NCBI GenBank assembly: GCA_013398615.1
Contig: VZSR01000520.1
Span: forward strand, 31,817,175-31,881,174
Direction: 5' to 3'
Source: Brachypodius melanocephalos
Lineage: Eukaryota; Chordata; Aves; Passeriformes; Pycnonotidae
Length of the DNA stretch: 64,000 bases
Below the pieces are notes generated by a model. The model did no database searches, had not been told where the DNA came from, and worked only from the letters and a program-made list of their open reading frames with translations. A program made the position numbers and the translations under genes. This document shows, piece by piece, positions 38,916 to 52,600 of this stretch; the stretch's first letter is position 1, and each line of letters begins with the position of its first letter.

Positions 38916-41900
38916 TCACATCTGAGAAAAAAATAAAAATTGGTTCCAGAATGAGTGGATGTAATCTGATGTTATATTTATTAATCACTTAATAGTAGCT
39001 TGCCTATTTTATCCAACTTGTCGTCCCTGCAATGAGAATGGTAAAGATTTCACAGCAGGGAATCCTTTATTTCATGCTCTCATTGACTCTCTGGTCTTTG
39101 ATGCTTATCATAGTTTCCTGTTGAACACTGAGACACATAATGGGCATATTCTGCCAGAAAAGTAACCTACTGTGGCTTTCTGACCAGCTCTCAGATCAAA
39201 TATGCAACAGTTGGAAATTATATGATAGTGCTGTTCCTGCCAACATATGATCATATTTTGATTATTTTTTTTGTCAGTGCAGAGGTGGATATTTTTTACA
39301 GCACTTTTATTTCACTTTGCCTTTTTCTGAGAAGAAGATATGTTCTTCAAGAATTTTTCACATTTTTAAAGACACTGATAGTTTTCCACTTGGACCACAT
39401 ATTTTTAAGTTATCCAAATACTAAAAATATAAAAAAAGACTAAATCTAAACTTTACATCTGGTTTCAAATGCCCACCCATATATTTAAGAAGCACAGATA
39501 TGTATGCAATAAAAAAGGATGTTTCTGAATCTTCTATTGTTCTAATCCTTTCATTTCCTCCATAATAACATTTTTGGCTTTTTTTCCCAACTCTTGGGTT
39601 TACTGGCAATGATCTGTTTGTGTCAGGGAAGCTGGGCTCGTTTATACCAGCTAAGAAATTAAACCTCTGTTTTCCAACAACTTTGTTCTGTGGGTCAATT
39701 TTTCCCATTTTATTTTTCTTTTTTTACCCCTTTAGTTTATATTTCTGAATTCATTTTTTCCTTTTTTTGAATGAACTTTTTTGTTCTGCAAATGCTGGAC
39801 ATTGTATTATCATTAATTGCCGTGCTAGTTTCATCCTGTGTTCCTTCATGAAAAAGAAGAGTGGTGTACTACATGGCAAGAGGCTTCCAAGCAAGCTGTC
39901 AGGGCTTGAGCGTGTTTCTCTGCATGTCTTGGGGTATTATACTGAACTTATTGCTTCAGATTTTTAGACCTTTTGCTTAGTGGAACAAATTTAATAGGCT
40001 TTAAAGTTTTTCAGACCTAAATCACCATGACTTTACCCCAATAAAATACCAGAGTAATACTCTTGACATCTTTAATATTATTCCAGCGTAAACCTCTAAC
40101 TATTATTTTAGCCATTTGTAAAGCAAGAAAACTGAGCTTGTGGAGTTTGTGCCATTTAATTGAATATTCATGAAGAAAATTTAGAGTATGAACATTCAGT
40201 GCTAATCTGTAGTTTTCATTCGAAGTCTTCAACTTATTTTTAAATATTTGTTCCTCATTTAATTCAATATAAAATGAATTGATATTCTAAAAATATTGTG
40301 GGTAAAAATCCATTACTTGAAGTTCCATCCTGCGCCCACTGAAATAATGGTGCATCATGTAATCTACATTCCAATGTTTTCATAAAAACGAGTTATGATC
40401 TTTTGTCAAATAATCAAGTTGACATATTAAAGTTAAGAATCTTGGGCATAAAATTAAGAATCTTGTTAACTTGGATTAAATAGAAATGAAAAGTTAAAAG
40501 AGATATTTTGTACCTGACTGTTTCTGACAAAGACTGCATCAGGTTTCTCCATAGATTTGTCAGAAAATGTTTTAGATCTCTGGAAATAGATTTAAAAATT
40601 GATAAAATGATAAGAAATGATAAGAAATGATAAGAAAACATTGGGTCTCTTTGGGTTGGAGACTATTTTATTCATTAAACACTGCTGGTGATGCTATCCC
40701 ACAGCTAAAATATCACTTTAGAAGCTGCATAAACATACTGTTTTCTGCACCTCCTGTGACAATAACACACTGGTACACAGTGCAGTGTGCTGTCTTTTCT
40801 CTGAAATGGTTGCCACAAGAGTAATAACTGCAAACCCTGATACTAATCCCATTTTTCAGATTATATCTGACACTTCCATATGGGCAACTAAAAACGTGTA
40901 GGAGGGTTGGGATGCTAGAGAACATGCTCAGTTGTGATTCTAGTTTTGTAATAAAATGCGAAAGAAAAGTAGAACAAAAATTTTAAAAAGGGAATATTTT
41001 TATTTGCATTATATGGCTGTAACATAAAAGAAAACTATACCCCCAAATTCCTCATATATACCAGCATCCAAACACGATGTAAAGTTTTTATCAAGGCATA
41101 GGTTCAGTCTTTGTACGCTGCAATATTTATCCAGTGGTGTCCTTTAGGCATTACATTTGCTTTTTCTCTCTGAGAGAAAGTTATCCATTTATGAGGGTTT
41201 ATACTACCATCTAGTGTAATCTTTCTTTTTAATAAAATATTGTCTTATAAGCAAATCCCCAAGTCCACAGCTGCTGATATTACTGAACACACTTTGCTGA
41301 AAATGTGTTTGTCCATGAGTTAGAAAAAAATTATATTTCCTTCAGGTCAAATATCAGTTAAGTTCATGATTGTAACTTTTCAGCATCAGAGACATGTTTT
41401 ATTAATTACAGAAACAAATTTGGATTAAAGGCAAAAGGCTGCCCTCCACAATCTTTAATTCAATTAGTGAAGCAATTGCCTGTCTTTACTGAGATAACAG
41501 AGGCTTAATTGGTGCCCCTTCCTTCCTTCCTTCAGTATTCTATATTAAAAAGGAGGAGATTAATGTCTGCCAGGAAAGGATGCAGAAAACAGAAAGAAAG
41601 ATGAAGAAACCAGCCATAATTAAAATGCAGAACTTGCTATTTGATGCTTGGATTAAGCAGCTTTCACGCATACTTTGCTATTTTAATTTTCAGAAGGCAA
41701 AGAAAAGGAGACTGGTTTACCCAAGATACTTCTGCATTCCAGTGGGACTGCTCAGAGTTTAGAGTTTGCCTGTGAGCATAGGTAATATGCTGTGACTGAA
41801 AGAAGACACAAGCAGGATTATGTAATGAATATATAACATATAGGGTTCAGGGAACCAGGATTTTGTCTTCCTAATTGATGCACATTCAGACTGGACTACT

Positions 41901-44627
41901 ACAGGCCCATGAGGAATTCAAATGAAATCAGTAGGGTGTATTCTGAAGTAAGATGTACATAGAGGGATGGGCTAAGTTTATTTGCTGACCTATTCATTAC
42001 CTCATCTAAATCTAATGCAATAGGAATCAGAACGGCAAACAATCCAAAGTCTAGTTCAACATTTCTTCAGCTTGAAAAAGAAACTGTGGCCATTTTCACA
42101 TAGAGATTAGATTAATTAGATAATCAAATTAATTTAGATACTCCAAAATCTAAAAAAATGTGGTAAAGAAGGAAGAAAAAAGAAAAGAATAAAGAAGGGA
42201 AAAAAGCCCCCACATAGTAAAAAAGCCACTCCAGCTTGTTAGCACAAATCACTATTCTTCATAATAGAGGGATAATATCTCCTGTCCTAAATTTCAAATA
42301 TCTGACCCTTGCCATTCTTTTTAGGGCTATTATATCACCAAATCTTTTATTAATACAGTAATTTTAGAATCTAATAATAACAATTATTTTTTGACAAGAA
42401 GCATCTGTTTCCTGGCTGGAAAGGGTGTCTGATCATCCTCAGCCTTAGCTACCTTCCCAATGGTAATTTTCAGCCTTACAGCTTTTTTACAAAGCATAAT
42501 TTGCTGATGTGTGTGTTTGCTTGCTCTCTGCTAGCTGTTTCACTGATTTGTGAAAATCTGCTAAGGAAATACAGAACCTGTGTCCAGCAATTAGGCAGCT
42601 CATCATCTTTCTAATTAATTTCAAGGCATGATGTGGTATTTTACTGTTCAAGATAATTTATTCAAATTATTTTTCACCAGAGAACACACATGCTTGTAAC
42701 AGTCGTATTTCCAAATTTTTATATCCTGTCTTTAAATTTAACCTCTGACTTAGGAATTGCTCTATGACAGGGAACTGGAAGTCATAAACGCAATGTTGAA
42801 ACAATACCAGATAAAATAATTTTTAAGTGTGCAACTCAGTTTTCTACAATTCCAGTTTCATTTCCTGCATTTCACATGGAGGCGAGTTCACAGTATTGCA
42901 GCAGTGGCATCTGAAAACTGAAGAACAAAGACTTTCCAAAGAAGTTTATTAACCTCCTGTGGATAATTTGCACACAGATTGCATCTCCTACATGACATTC
43001 TATACACTGACATTATAGAAATGCTTGAAAACTGATATTTCTGAGTGCCAACACAACAGCACAGCAATTTTACAGGAGCCATGATTATAAATACAGGCTG
43101 TTTACAATGTATGTTATGGTAGATAATAATAAAGATAATCTGATATAACATATTTCAAGTCATTGCAAAAAAATCCAATTTGTAAATTCCTTCATTTGAT
43201 GATTTTCAACAGAATATGTGCTTATTGCACAATTTTTTTCCTTTTAGACAATGTTCAGAAGAGTAATTTAATGTGAACAAGGTGGATGTTCTCGCTTTAA
43301 AAAGGATTAATTCTAACCCTTTAATTACTGAAGATTATCTTTCTTTAGAAGAATTAATTAAAGCACAGGATTTTCTTTCCACTAAAATTTTAATTGAAAA
43401 TGCTCTGAAATGAATGAAAATCACCCATTACAGCATTTGTATAATATTGGCTCTGGTTTTTTATGCTCCCAATGTAGTTTTACAATCTTTTCTTACATTT
43501 CTATTTTACTTTTTTTTTCTCCATTTTACCTCTTAATAACACCTTTTATAAAATGTCTCTTTTAATAGATTCATTCATAGTAGTTATTCCACTGTTGAGT
43601 ATGTGACCTCCTTATTTGTTACTGTAACTACCAGAGGGCTCATTACTAACCAGATCTCTTCGAAGTGGTTCTGAACTTGCATGACAATGGTTCCTATTAA
43701 GAATTCTCACATGATGATGTGATTTCCGTGGGAACTGATGGCATTTCGGTCTAGTTCAGCATCACAGCTGAAAGCATAAAATTTGAATTAGTCCAAGTGA
43801 TTTAGATTTCATTCTCTGAGCCATTGATTTCTAGCTTTGTGGTATCATATGAGTTTATTTTCCTGGGGTTTTATGCCAAGTGGTTCAAACTAAAGATGAT
43901 GTTTCTTTGTGACATCAGATGATATGTGTCAACACAGACTTTTTGAGAATAATTATTATCACATTCAAAATGGAAAAGACATTTTTTTGAAAAAAGGCAT
44001 GTGAACTTCTGCAATTCTCTTACTATAATTTCAAGTAAATCCCGTTTACTATATGGACTATAAGCAAAAGAAGTAGGCATATTGTTTACAGAGCTGCTTC
44101 AGGTGCTGCTGAAGTCAATTATTTGTGATACAGGAACAGGGCACTCTAAAATTAAAAAGAGTAAAATTCAAAGCCTCAAAAAGAAACATTTTTCACCCAA
44201 AATGAAAGTTTGTTGTGTTACATCTTCCCAGGAAACTACAAAAGACACGATTGTTATTAGACTGTATTGGATGTTTGTACGGATATTAATGGTATTCGGT
44301 TATCAGAATCAACCCCAGTGAACATTGTAGAATATGGCTAGATGTAATCATAACTAACAGCTATCATTTGTGGTGTTCTGCTGAATGATGTGGACTTGGT
44401 CCCTGCTGGATATATGAGAATGCACAAGATAGAGCCACGATAACGCTCAAGTCCTTGGGAAATTCTGAAAATCATTTATATTTGAAAATCACACCATGGA
44501 AATAAAAGGCAGGTAAAACTCAGTGCTTTGTTATTAATAGAAGATAGATTTTTTTTCACTCTGTCTATGGGTAGATTTCAACAGGAAATTGCATGAAAAA
44601 AATCATAATTGATTTTTAATTTTTTTT
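38916..44627. other. Long unique AT-rich interval
   Basis: No gene or interspersed repeat recognised. It contains a 10-bp triplicate repeat (40607-40636), a CCTT run (41517-41533), a purine-rich stretch (42165-42205), and three blocks dense in TAATTA-like sites (41380-41530, 42420-42680, 43255-43440). All open frames are short. Confidence 0.6.
40607..40636. repeat. 10-bp tandem repeat, three exact copies
   Basis: ATGATAAGAA occurs three times head to tail (40607-40616, 40617-40626, 40627-40636). The repeat unit happens to contain GATAAG, a GATA-factor-type site, on each copy. Confidence 0.92.
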
Positions 44628-44641
44628 GGGGGGGGGCGGGG
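44628..44641 (+). repeat. G-run between T-run and A-run
   Basis: Nine G, one C and four G (44628-44641) follow a T-run and are followed by an A-run after AGT. There are not enough separate G3 tracts for a standard quadruplex. It is most simply a homopolymer slippage site and a likely sequencing-error hotspot. Confidence 0.85.
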
Positions 44642-44818
44642 AGTAAAAAAAATACCCCATCAAAAAGAATTTGTTTTCATGAAAAGTAGTGCCAGTTATG
44701 AACTTCTGTGAAATGCGACTTTGGGGATCTGCATGGTTGCATGAATCTTTTCATCAGGTAGGACATTGGAAGAGCAACACTGTGGAGTGTGTGAGTTCAA
44801 GAAAGCTCTGCTGTGCAT

Positions 44819-44846
44819 GTGGAGCACATCTTGTGGAGCACATCTT
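44819..44846. repeat. 14-bp exact tandem duplication
   Basis: GTGGAGCACATCTT is present twice in a row (44819-44832 and 44833-44846) without mismatch. Confidence 0.92.
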
Positions 44847-46002
44847 GTCCTCCATAACCTCTTACTTTCAGCTCTAGATTCATAACTAGGCTGCTTTGTC
44901 ACCTGATGTATTTTAGCTGCCCTGTCCTGATATTCACAGGAGGAAGAGGTTTAATAAAAAGTGTATGATTACTGTATTATTGTAGCCCTCTTTTGTTCTG
45001 ACTAAATATTCGAGATAATTTTTCTCTGAAACCTTCTATTTTGGTTTTCTTGGTTTTATCCTCTTTGTTTTTCAATGACTGCATGCACTAGTATATCTTA
45101 GTGCTGTACTAGTCCAAATAACAGCAATGTCTTTTCTTGCTCTATTAATAGGCAACATTTGCATACAAGAGGTACACTTGCAAGTAATCAGAACCCTTAA
45201 GTCCAAGAAAAACACAACTAGTTTGATATTAGAATGTATTTTTAATTTGCAAGGTCAATAAGGAGACAACAAAACCCAGCTAAAAAAGTACGAGGCTCTC
45301 TAAATATTGACTGCTGTGATGCAGAGCTACATTATATACAGTTTATACGATGTTGCCAAATATTGGACAGGTTTTTTCAGTCAAAACTGATTTGTTTAGT
45401 AATGCGCTCACTAGGTCTCTTGATTCTTCATTTCTAATAGAAGCTCATGTGAAGAAGGGTGTTGCTAAGGCATATGGGATCAAATCCATAACAAAACATA
45501 AAGCTGAGCATTTATCAGAAAGATATTATCAATTTTATATACCAAGACACTAAAAAAGAGACCAGGAAATGGTATGCTTCATATAAATCAGCCAAATGCT
45601 AAGTCCAGGATGTGTGGAAGCTGTAGCAGAGCAGGGATGGACCTGCTTTGGGAGTTTGTTGAGATTGCATGCTTGGTTGTTAGAAACATGGAAATTGAAT
45701 ATGGACACAGAGAAAAGACAGAGGGAGGAACTTGTGGGTGTTCACTGCTGAGATCCTATGGAGCATGCATTAAACTGTATACAGTAATAATAAAGACATC
45801 TCTTCAAATCACTTTGAAAACTTAAACAAATCCAGATGACCTACTGAGAGAATTAAGAGCTAATTACATTAAAGCAATGAAGATCAATTGCACGTATGTC
45901 AGTACCTTCACTTTATTGTCTTAACTTGAGGAAGCAAATCATAGTAAGAAAGGATAAAGCTTAGTTAACCTAATTCTGATTACAGAATTCTTATTTTCAG
46001 CA

Positions 46003-46046
46003 TAAGATAAAGGTTTTTCAGCATTTCCACAATAACCTTTATCTTA
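46003..46046. repeat. Perfect 13-bp inverted repeat, 18-nt loop
   Basis: The left arm TAAGATAAAGGTT (46003-46015) is the exact complement of AACCTTTATCTTA (46034-46046). No target duplication or element boundary is visible around it, so it is not clearly a MITE. Each arm contains a GATAA site. Confidence 0.9.
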
Positions 46047-49000
46047 AGAACTTTACATTTTTGCATTATGAATTATATGAAACTGGAATTAAGCATAGAG
46101 ATTTCTCATATGGATATCTTTGACCTGTTTAAACAAGGACAAAAAATATTACTCTCGAAAATTTTAAGCTGCAGACTCCAAAATGGTAAGGATAGCATCT
46201 CGACAGGCACCAGAATTTAAATAAAAGCTTTACACTTCTAAGTAAAATATAACAAAAATAACCTTATGGCCACTTTAATGATTTTTTTTTTTTAAGTAAG
46301 ACCAAATCTAACTTTTAATCAGAATAAACCAGTATAAATAGAGTTTTCAGGTTATGCTAAAAATGTCTTTGATTTGTGTGATTTGTGTATTTACCTCCTC
46401 TGCAGCATCCAAGTTTACCATGATAGCATTAAGCAATGGCACTCAGAGATCATTTGGAGGAGCCAGTATTATTCCAGTGCTAATATGTTTAGTTTTGTAT
46501 ATGCCTATCTGCTAGTGCACATCTGCTTCTTTCTACATGCCATTACTTCTGTCCAAAAGAGACAGAAGTGGAATTCTGCACTGCCTCCAAAATATCACTT
46601 ATGTTTTATCTGCCTGGCGCAATGCAGAATGGTATCAGACCTAGCCCATTTAAAAGTGTAATAAAAAAAAATTTAAAAATAAGAAAATATATAAATCCAA
46701 ATAGCAAAAAACATGAAAAAACATCCCACAAAAAGCCCCAGGTCGGCAGCCACACTGCCAAAATAGGTTGATCTTACAGATAGTATCTGATTTTGGCATC
46801 TTAACCAGTTTATACAGCTCTGTCTTCATATAAGTCTACATGACACTTCCTTATATCATATCACTGGACCTATCATTTCTTTACACTTAAGCATATATCC
46901 TTGAAAACAAGATACTTAATGTGAAATATATAACATGCATATCATGTAATTTAATTAATTTTACCAAATATTTTAATACCCTTGATTTAAAAAAACCCAT
47001 GTGGCTAGAAATTTAAAAACAATTCTATAAATACAGGGGTTTTTATATAAGTGCCTGAAAGATTTCTTAATATTCAGCAGATTTAAAGTTGGTGCTTGTA
47101 CTACTTGTTCAGTGTCATATAAGCATATAAGCCTGTTTCTTGATGGTCTCCACCAAAAAAAATTATGTCTTTCAAATATTTTTGTACTTAGAACTTTATG
47201 GGAACTGAAGCCTATAAAGACTACAGACCTGTAGATTGCATCATATAATCAAATTTTTATACACAGAATGTTTTTATTGGATGGAATGGAAATGGAACAA
47301 AAAAAATTGATAAGAACCAATGGCATATTGGCTACAGTTTTGTGTGAAGTAAAATTTCACTTTTTCCATGCACAACAGCCAGAAGCTTCTCATCTATATT
47401 TGTTTCACTTCTACACACTGCAAGTGAAATTTGTATTCCATACAAAAAGAAAGTTATACTTCTTTAATTGAGCAGAAAAAAAATCAAAAGTAGAATCAAG
47501 TGGAGTTTTAGAAATTGAAGACAGATTTCAGTTTTATATGTTTAAAGGGAAATAATAATTTTATGATTTCTTCATGCTTTAAACAATGTTTTTCTTTGAA
47601 ATGCAACCTAGTTATTCTTTTTAATTCAAATGATAACATTACAAATCTGCTGAGAAAATCAACAGAAAAGCATTAAAGTAATACAGTTTGCAAAATACTG
47701 TCAATATCAATTTCTTTCTCTGAATTGAAAAAGTGAAAATGTTTCTATATCTACCTCGGTTATTGATGTACTATGCAAATATCATCCTTTCCACACAGTC
47801 ATGCTCTGCTCCTGTGTTCTGTATTGCTACCCTGCTTAGATATATTTTCTCTTAAATCAGGTTTCCTGTACAGATATGTTTATGCTTTTCCTACTTGCTC
47901 ATGATTATAGATTTTCTGATTAGTGTCCAGATGCACTAACTTCTTTCCAAAACAATCCCAGTGCCAATTCATTTTGAACAATGTGAAGATCAAACACAGC
48001 AATGAACATTGCATTTCAAAATATAGATGAACAATTCTGGGATTGTTCAGTACTTTCTCTTTTTGAATAAGACAACACTTACAGGAGCCAAATTTCTCTG
48101 TGAGACAATCTAGCAAAACTCAGCTCCTATTCCAGCAGACCAAAAGAGAATGCCATGAGTGGTGTGTCCCATCATATTTTATTTAATGTTTCTTTATGAT
48201 TATGAAGACTAAATGGAAAAAAAGATATGTAGCTTTCAATTTTTTAAAATTTTACATTTCAATTTTTTTCATTTAATTTTATCGAATATGAAGAAGAGGT
48301 ATTGCTGGTTTTACTTTTAATAGTTTGTAATAAACATGTATATTGAAAAAGTACTTTGGTGTTTTAATATTTAAAGTTATTACAATCTGTGTTCTTTCTA
48401 ATTTTAATAAGTAGAAGAGGAATTGTGGGGAATTGTGGTTTCTGACACCCAGTGTATAACACTTGCACGCCAGGAGTAATTATCCAAAACTCTTGAATAG
48501 AAACTAAACCACAAGGTAAATAAATTCTAACAACAACAGGATTTTCAGATTTGTCACTTTTAATCCTACACATATGTTAAGTGTTTCTTATCAAGCACAC
48601 ATTAATGTATATTTAAAATTAAAACTGATGATTTTGTTCTCAATGTAAAAAAATAAATTTTTGCTCATACAGAATAAATACTTTGCCATTTATACAATTT
48701 TCTTTTGATTTTTTGTGAACAATCCCAGTCATGCATATTGTGTCTATACAGTCTGTATGTGTCTATACAGAAAGATCACTTTAGTTACTGTCTGGGTGAA
48801 AATATTCAGCTTTAAAAAAAAAATCTGTTAAAAAATTGAAGAGAAAAAACACATTCTATTGAAGGTGCATAGGAAAATCTATAAGAATAACAGGGATTTC
48901 AATTTTTTTTAAAAAAAGGAAAAACAGCATAAAGCTAGCTTTCTGAACAGGATAGTTACAACTTAATTAAAGTGGGGCTAAGAGCAGCATGAATCTCAGA

Positions 49001-49564
49001 AGAAAAAGAAAATAAAGCTAGCTAATCATAACACCTTTTCTTTTCCTGACTGGGTAGGATAGCTACAGAAAACACAGCTAATCTGAGATAACCAAATATA
49101 TTTTATTTGTTCGCTTGGCCTGAAAAAAATAAAAAATGAAAAGGAAAGCAGTGGCATAGTGGCCATTCATAATCCCCTAAAAACTCCATCTTTAGTTTTA
49201 TAGTGACACAGGTAGAAAGATGCCAAGATAGGTCTCACTTTCCCTCCTCACCTTACGCTTCTGTGCCTGAGTTCACCTTCTCATCCCCATTCCTGCCTTT
49301 CTCTTCTCTGTGATTTAAAAACTGAGTGTCAGCCTTAATTCTGAATTTCCTGGCTTTTATGGTTTAAGTCAGTCTCTTAATGTTATCTAAACATACTTTC
49401 TTGGTATTTAATATAAAGAAGCTTTGGTTCTAAAATAGAAATACTTTGATCTGATGGACTAGAGGGGGGCTGCTGGGGGAATGTGGTGTGATTTCCATTA
49501 TTTCTCGGCTCTTTCCCACTGTGCTACTTTTGATATAATTTTCCTTTCATTTCCCTTTAACCAG

Positions 49565-49670
49565 CTTCCAACGATTCACTGTGAGGACCACAAAGAACCC
49601 TGTCACGTGAAGAATAGAACTGACTTTGCCAAACTGCCTTCAGTGATGTTTGCTTTTTTGTTCTCTATAT
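49565..49670 (+). other. Exon-like segment, unproven
   Basis: A pyrimidine-rich stretch ending CCCTTTAACCAG (CAG at 49562-49564) is followed by 106 bp that is open in only one of the three plus frames. It is closed by a near-ideal donor (TAT then GTAAGTG at 49671). The reading would start LPTIHCEDHKEPCHVKNR and turn hydrophobic at its end. I do not recognise the peptide. It could be an isolated exon of a spliced gene or long non-coding RNA, or a chance decoy exon, which is common in large introns. Confidence 0.2.
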
Positions 49671-52600
49671 GTAAGTGAAAGGAGTGGATCTTCATGATTA
49701 ATGTACAAACATTACCTTTAGCCATTTTTTACACTCTCTTCCTCAATGCAGAGTTAAGTGTGATGATCTCTGCTACAATTTATTCAAGTTTTGGTTTAAA
49801 GATATTTTCACTGACAATAGAATGATGTATGTGTCAACATAGATATCTGGACTAGCAGATATCAGATCTGACATGTCCATATGATAATCTTAAATGATGC
49901 CTGGCTCAAGTTTGGAAATTACAGAGCAACTTCTAGCAGGCTAATGGGCACTACCTGTTTGGAAGAGATAATTAGTGTAGATGCAGTACTGACCAAATAG
50001 GGTCCAATTCTGCCTGGGTTGGGATGACTCTGTTGATATTACAAGCACCAGATCCAAAGTCATTTATGGTACCTCTGCCCCTATGGGACTAAAAAGTCTG
50101 AGGTGTTAATAAATAAAATTGGGGAATATGTAAAGAAACGTTCCAGGTGAGAAAATGCAAAACAGGGAGGGTTCCGTACAGAATAGCTTCTAAAATCACA
50201 TAATGCATTGTAAGTTAGGACAGACCTAAATACTGGGTTTTCAGCTTCCTTTGATGAAAAGAACATTTTGGACTCCATGGAAACATTGAAAAAGATAATT
50301 AGCAGCCTTAGTGATTGAGTGACATGAGCAGGATTAAAAAAAAAAGATCCCTTATTTACATGTCAAAACGTCCATCACAACCCGTTGGTATGGGAGCATA
50401 CTGCCTTTCTTTAGGAAATGAGAAAATGCTAAGAAAAAGTGTATGTTCACTGAACACTGGATGAATATATCTCCTCAGAGATGTTACCCTGAATTTACAG
50501 CATTAAGAAAACATAATCCAGTCTATCATGTACTGCTCTTGTTCTGCTGCCATAGATGGAAGGACACCACAAAGGACTCAAAATAATTTGACATATATTC
50601 ATAATCAGCAGCAAACAAGTCATGACTGCCACTCACAAAATGTATAGAACCTACCAAACCTAGGGAGAAAGTAAATACAAGAGGTAAGAGTAAAACTTAA
50701 CAAAAATATTTGGTTAAGGCCATGAAAAGAATGAGAATAATCTTCTGTAGAAGGTCAGCAATGATGCAATGCTCATAACAGCAAGAAATCTTATGAAGTG
50801 TTGTGAGAAAGATAAAGTAAACATTGCATTTGGTTTGCCAGACCGGAGTGGGTTGCAGGAATACAGATGGCAGTATGCCTGATTATAAGGGCTCATCCAT
50901 TATTAGCCTTTCATAAAATGCTGACATCAATATCAAATAGAAACAGAAAAAGATATTGTATTCAATGAAAACTAAGTGTTCTTGCAAACTATCAATGAAT
51001 GAGTCCTGAAGCAATATCTGGGTTGATCAGACAATGAAAAACAGTCATCACTCAGTTGATTAGCAAAGGGTCAGAAAATTAATTATTAGAGTTATAAATA
51101 GAGTTGAGAGTTGTGATCAAACTGTGAATCTAGACAAAACACAGCAGGGACATGGGGACAAATCTTTAGTGTTTTCTGAAAGTATTTTTTGAAATATCTA
51201 ATACCTAAACTCACTTATAGAAATCTAGATGTTTCTTTCTCCAAGGGAGATGCTAAATTGCTGTAAATCTAGCCCATGAGGCCAACATGAGAATAGTTTC
51301 TTTAGTCATCAATATTTGTTTCGTGCAGAGGGAGCAAAACACTTGAATTAAGTCACACAGTTACAGCATGGAAAATTTCTAAGGGAAACAATTGCATTCA
51401 GTGAAAAAAAATCTCTAACTGAAATGTTTCAGGAAAATGGTAAAGCTGTTTTGCCACTCTCAAAGACAAATTGCAGGTTTTAATAAAAAGAATAATCAGA
51501 ATACGTGTTCTATATTCCCCCCAAACATTCACTAAGTTTTGCAAAATTACTTTTGAACTCTTCTAGTCTCGTATTTAGCATGGTTACACCTCCACTGCAA
51601 CAAATTGCAGTTGGATAAAAATACAAAGCTCAATGTGCTATGTACAAAGAAGCCAAAAACTACTGTTGGATTTTTTGCAGTGTACATGCTCATGCATATT
51701 TACGTCCCTAAGGTAGTACCTTATATTCCTACCCGACTTTTTACTGTGTAAGAGTTCCCTCTGCTGGCAAAGCTACTGGCCTTGATTTCCATTTCATCTT
51801 GCTGATTCAAAAGATTTCAGAATCCAAGTCTGACAATACTTCTTGCAGTTTCTCTGAAACTCTACAACAGTTACACTGAATACTTTTGAAACTGAGGAGC
51901 CCTTATAAAAAGAAATGTGCATCCCACCAATATAGACTAAAAATGCTTAGAGCCAGTACAGTCGTGACAGAGCCTAGCCAAAGCTGATTGATCAAAAGAA
52001 AATTCAATAAGTAATTGAACATAGAGATAATTGAAATACCAAGGAAGAATTTAAAAAGCAGGGTTCAGTGTATTGACTTAATTTTCCAATCCTTAAAGTG
52101 GTCAAGTTACAAGACTTATCTCTATTATAGACATAGCATTTTCTTCAAGCTGCTCCAAAAGCTCTTCTCATTAGTGTTCTTTATCCTAGAATCTTGCACA
52201 GCTGTGCACTGGGTGAAAGGACCCAAATGAAGATATTAGTTTGTGAAGACTGATTCATCTCTATTCTTCTTTCCAGGTCCACTGATGAAATTCCAGGATT
52301 TCCTTACTTAGTAAAATTGGTTATTTGAGCTTTATCCACACTGGGCATAATATTCTTACAGATGACTAATAGAAATTCCTGAACCCTCTCCAAGAAGTGT
52401 ATACCGTTTTTTGTCTTGACTTTGAGGAAGCTGAGCAAATCCATCATGCCTTTTTTTACCTGAGAGAGAAGAAATCTTTCTTGACTCTTGGCAAAGGCAA
52501 TCAGACTAAATCCTAACTTCTGCAAGATCTATACTCCATCAATGAAAGTCAATGCATTAATAAGGGGGAAAATGAGAGAAGACCAGTTTAAATATTAGAG

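Larger units (their letters stand above)
44642..49564. other. Long unique AT-rich interval
   Basis: No gene recognised. Contains a 14-bp exact tandem duplication at 44819-44846, a perfect 13-bp hairpin at 46003-46046, and several short homopolymers. Confidence 0.6.

Noticed and set aside
44628..44641. Possible G-quadruplex
   Set aside because: The run supplies at most three separate G3 tracts, so a standard four-tract quadruplex is not met.
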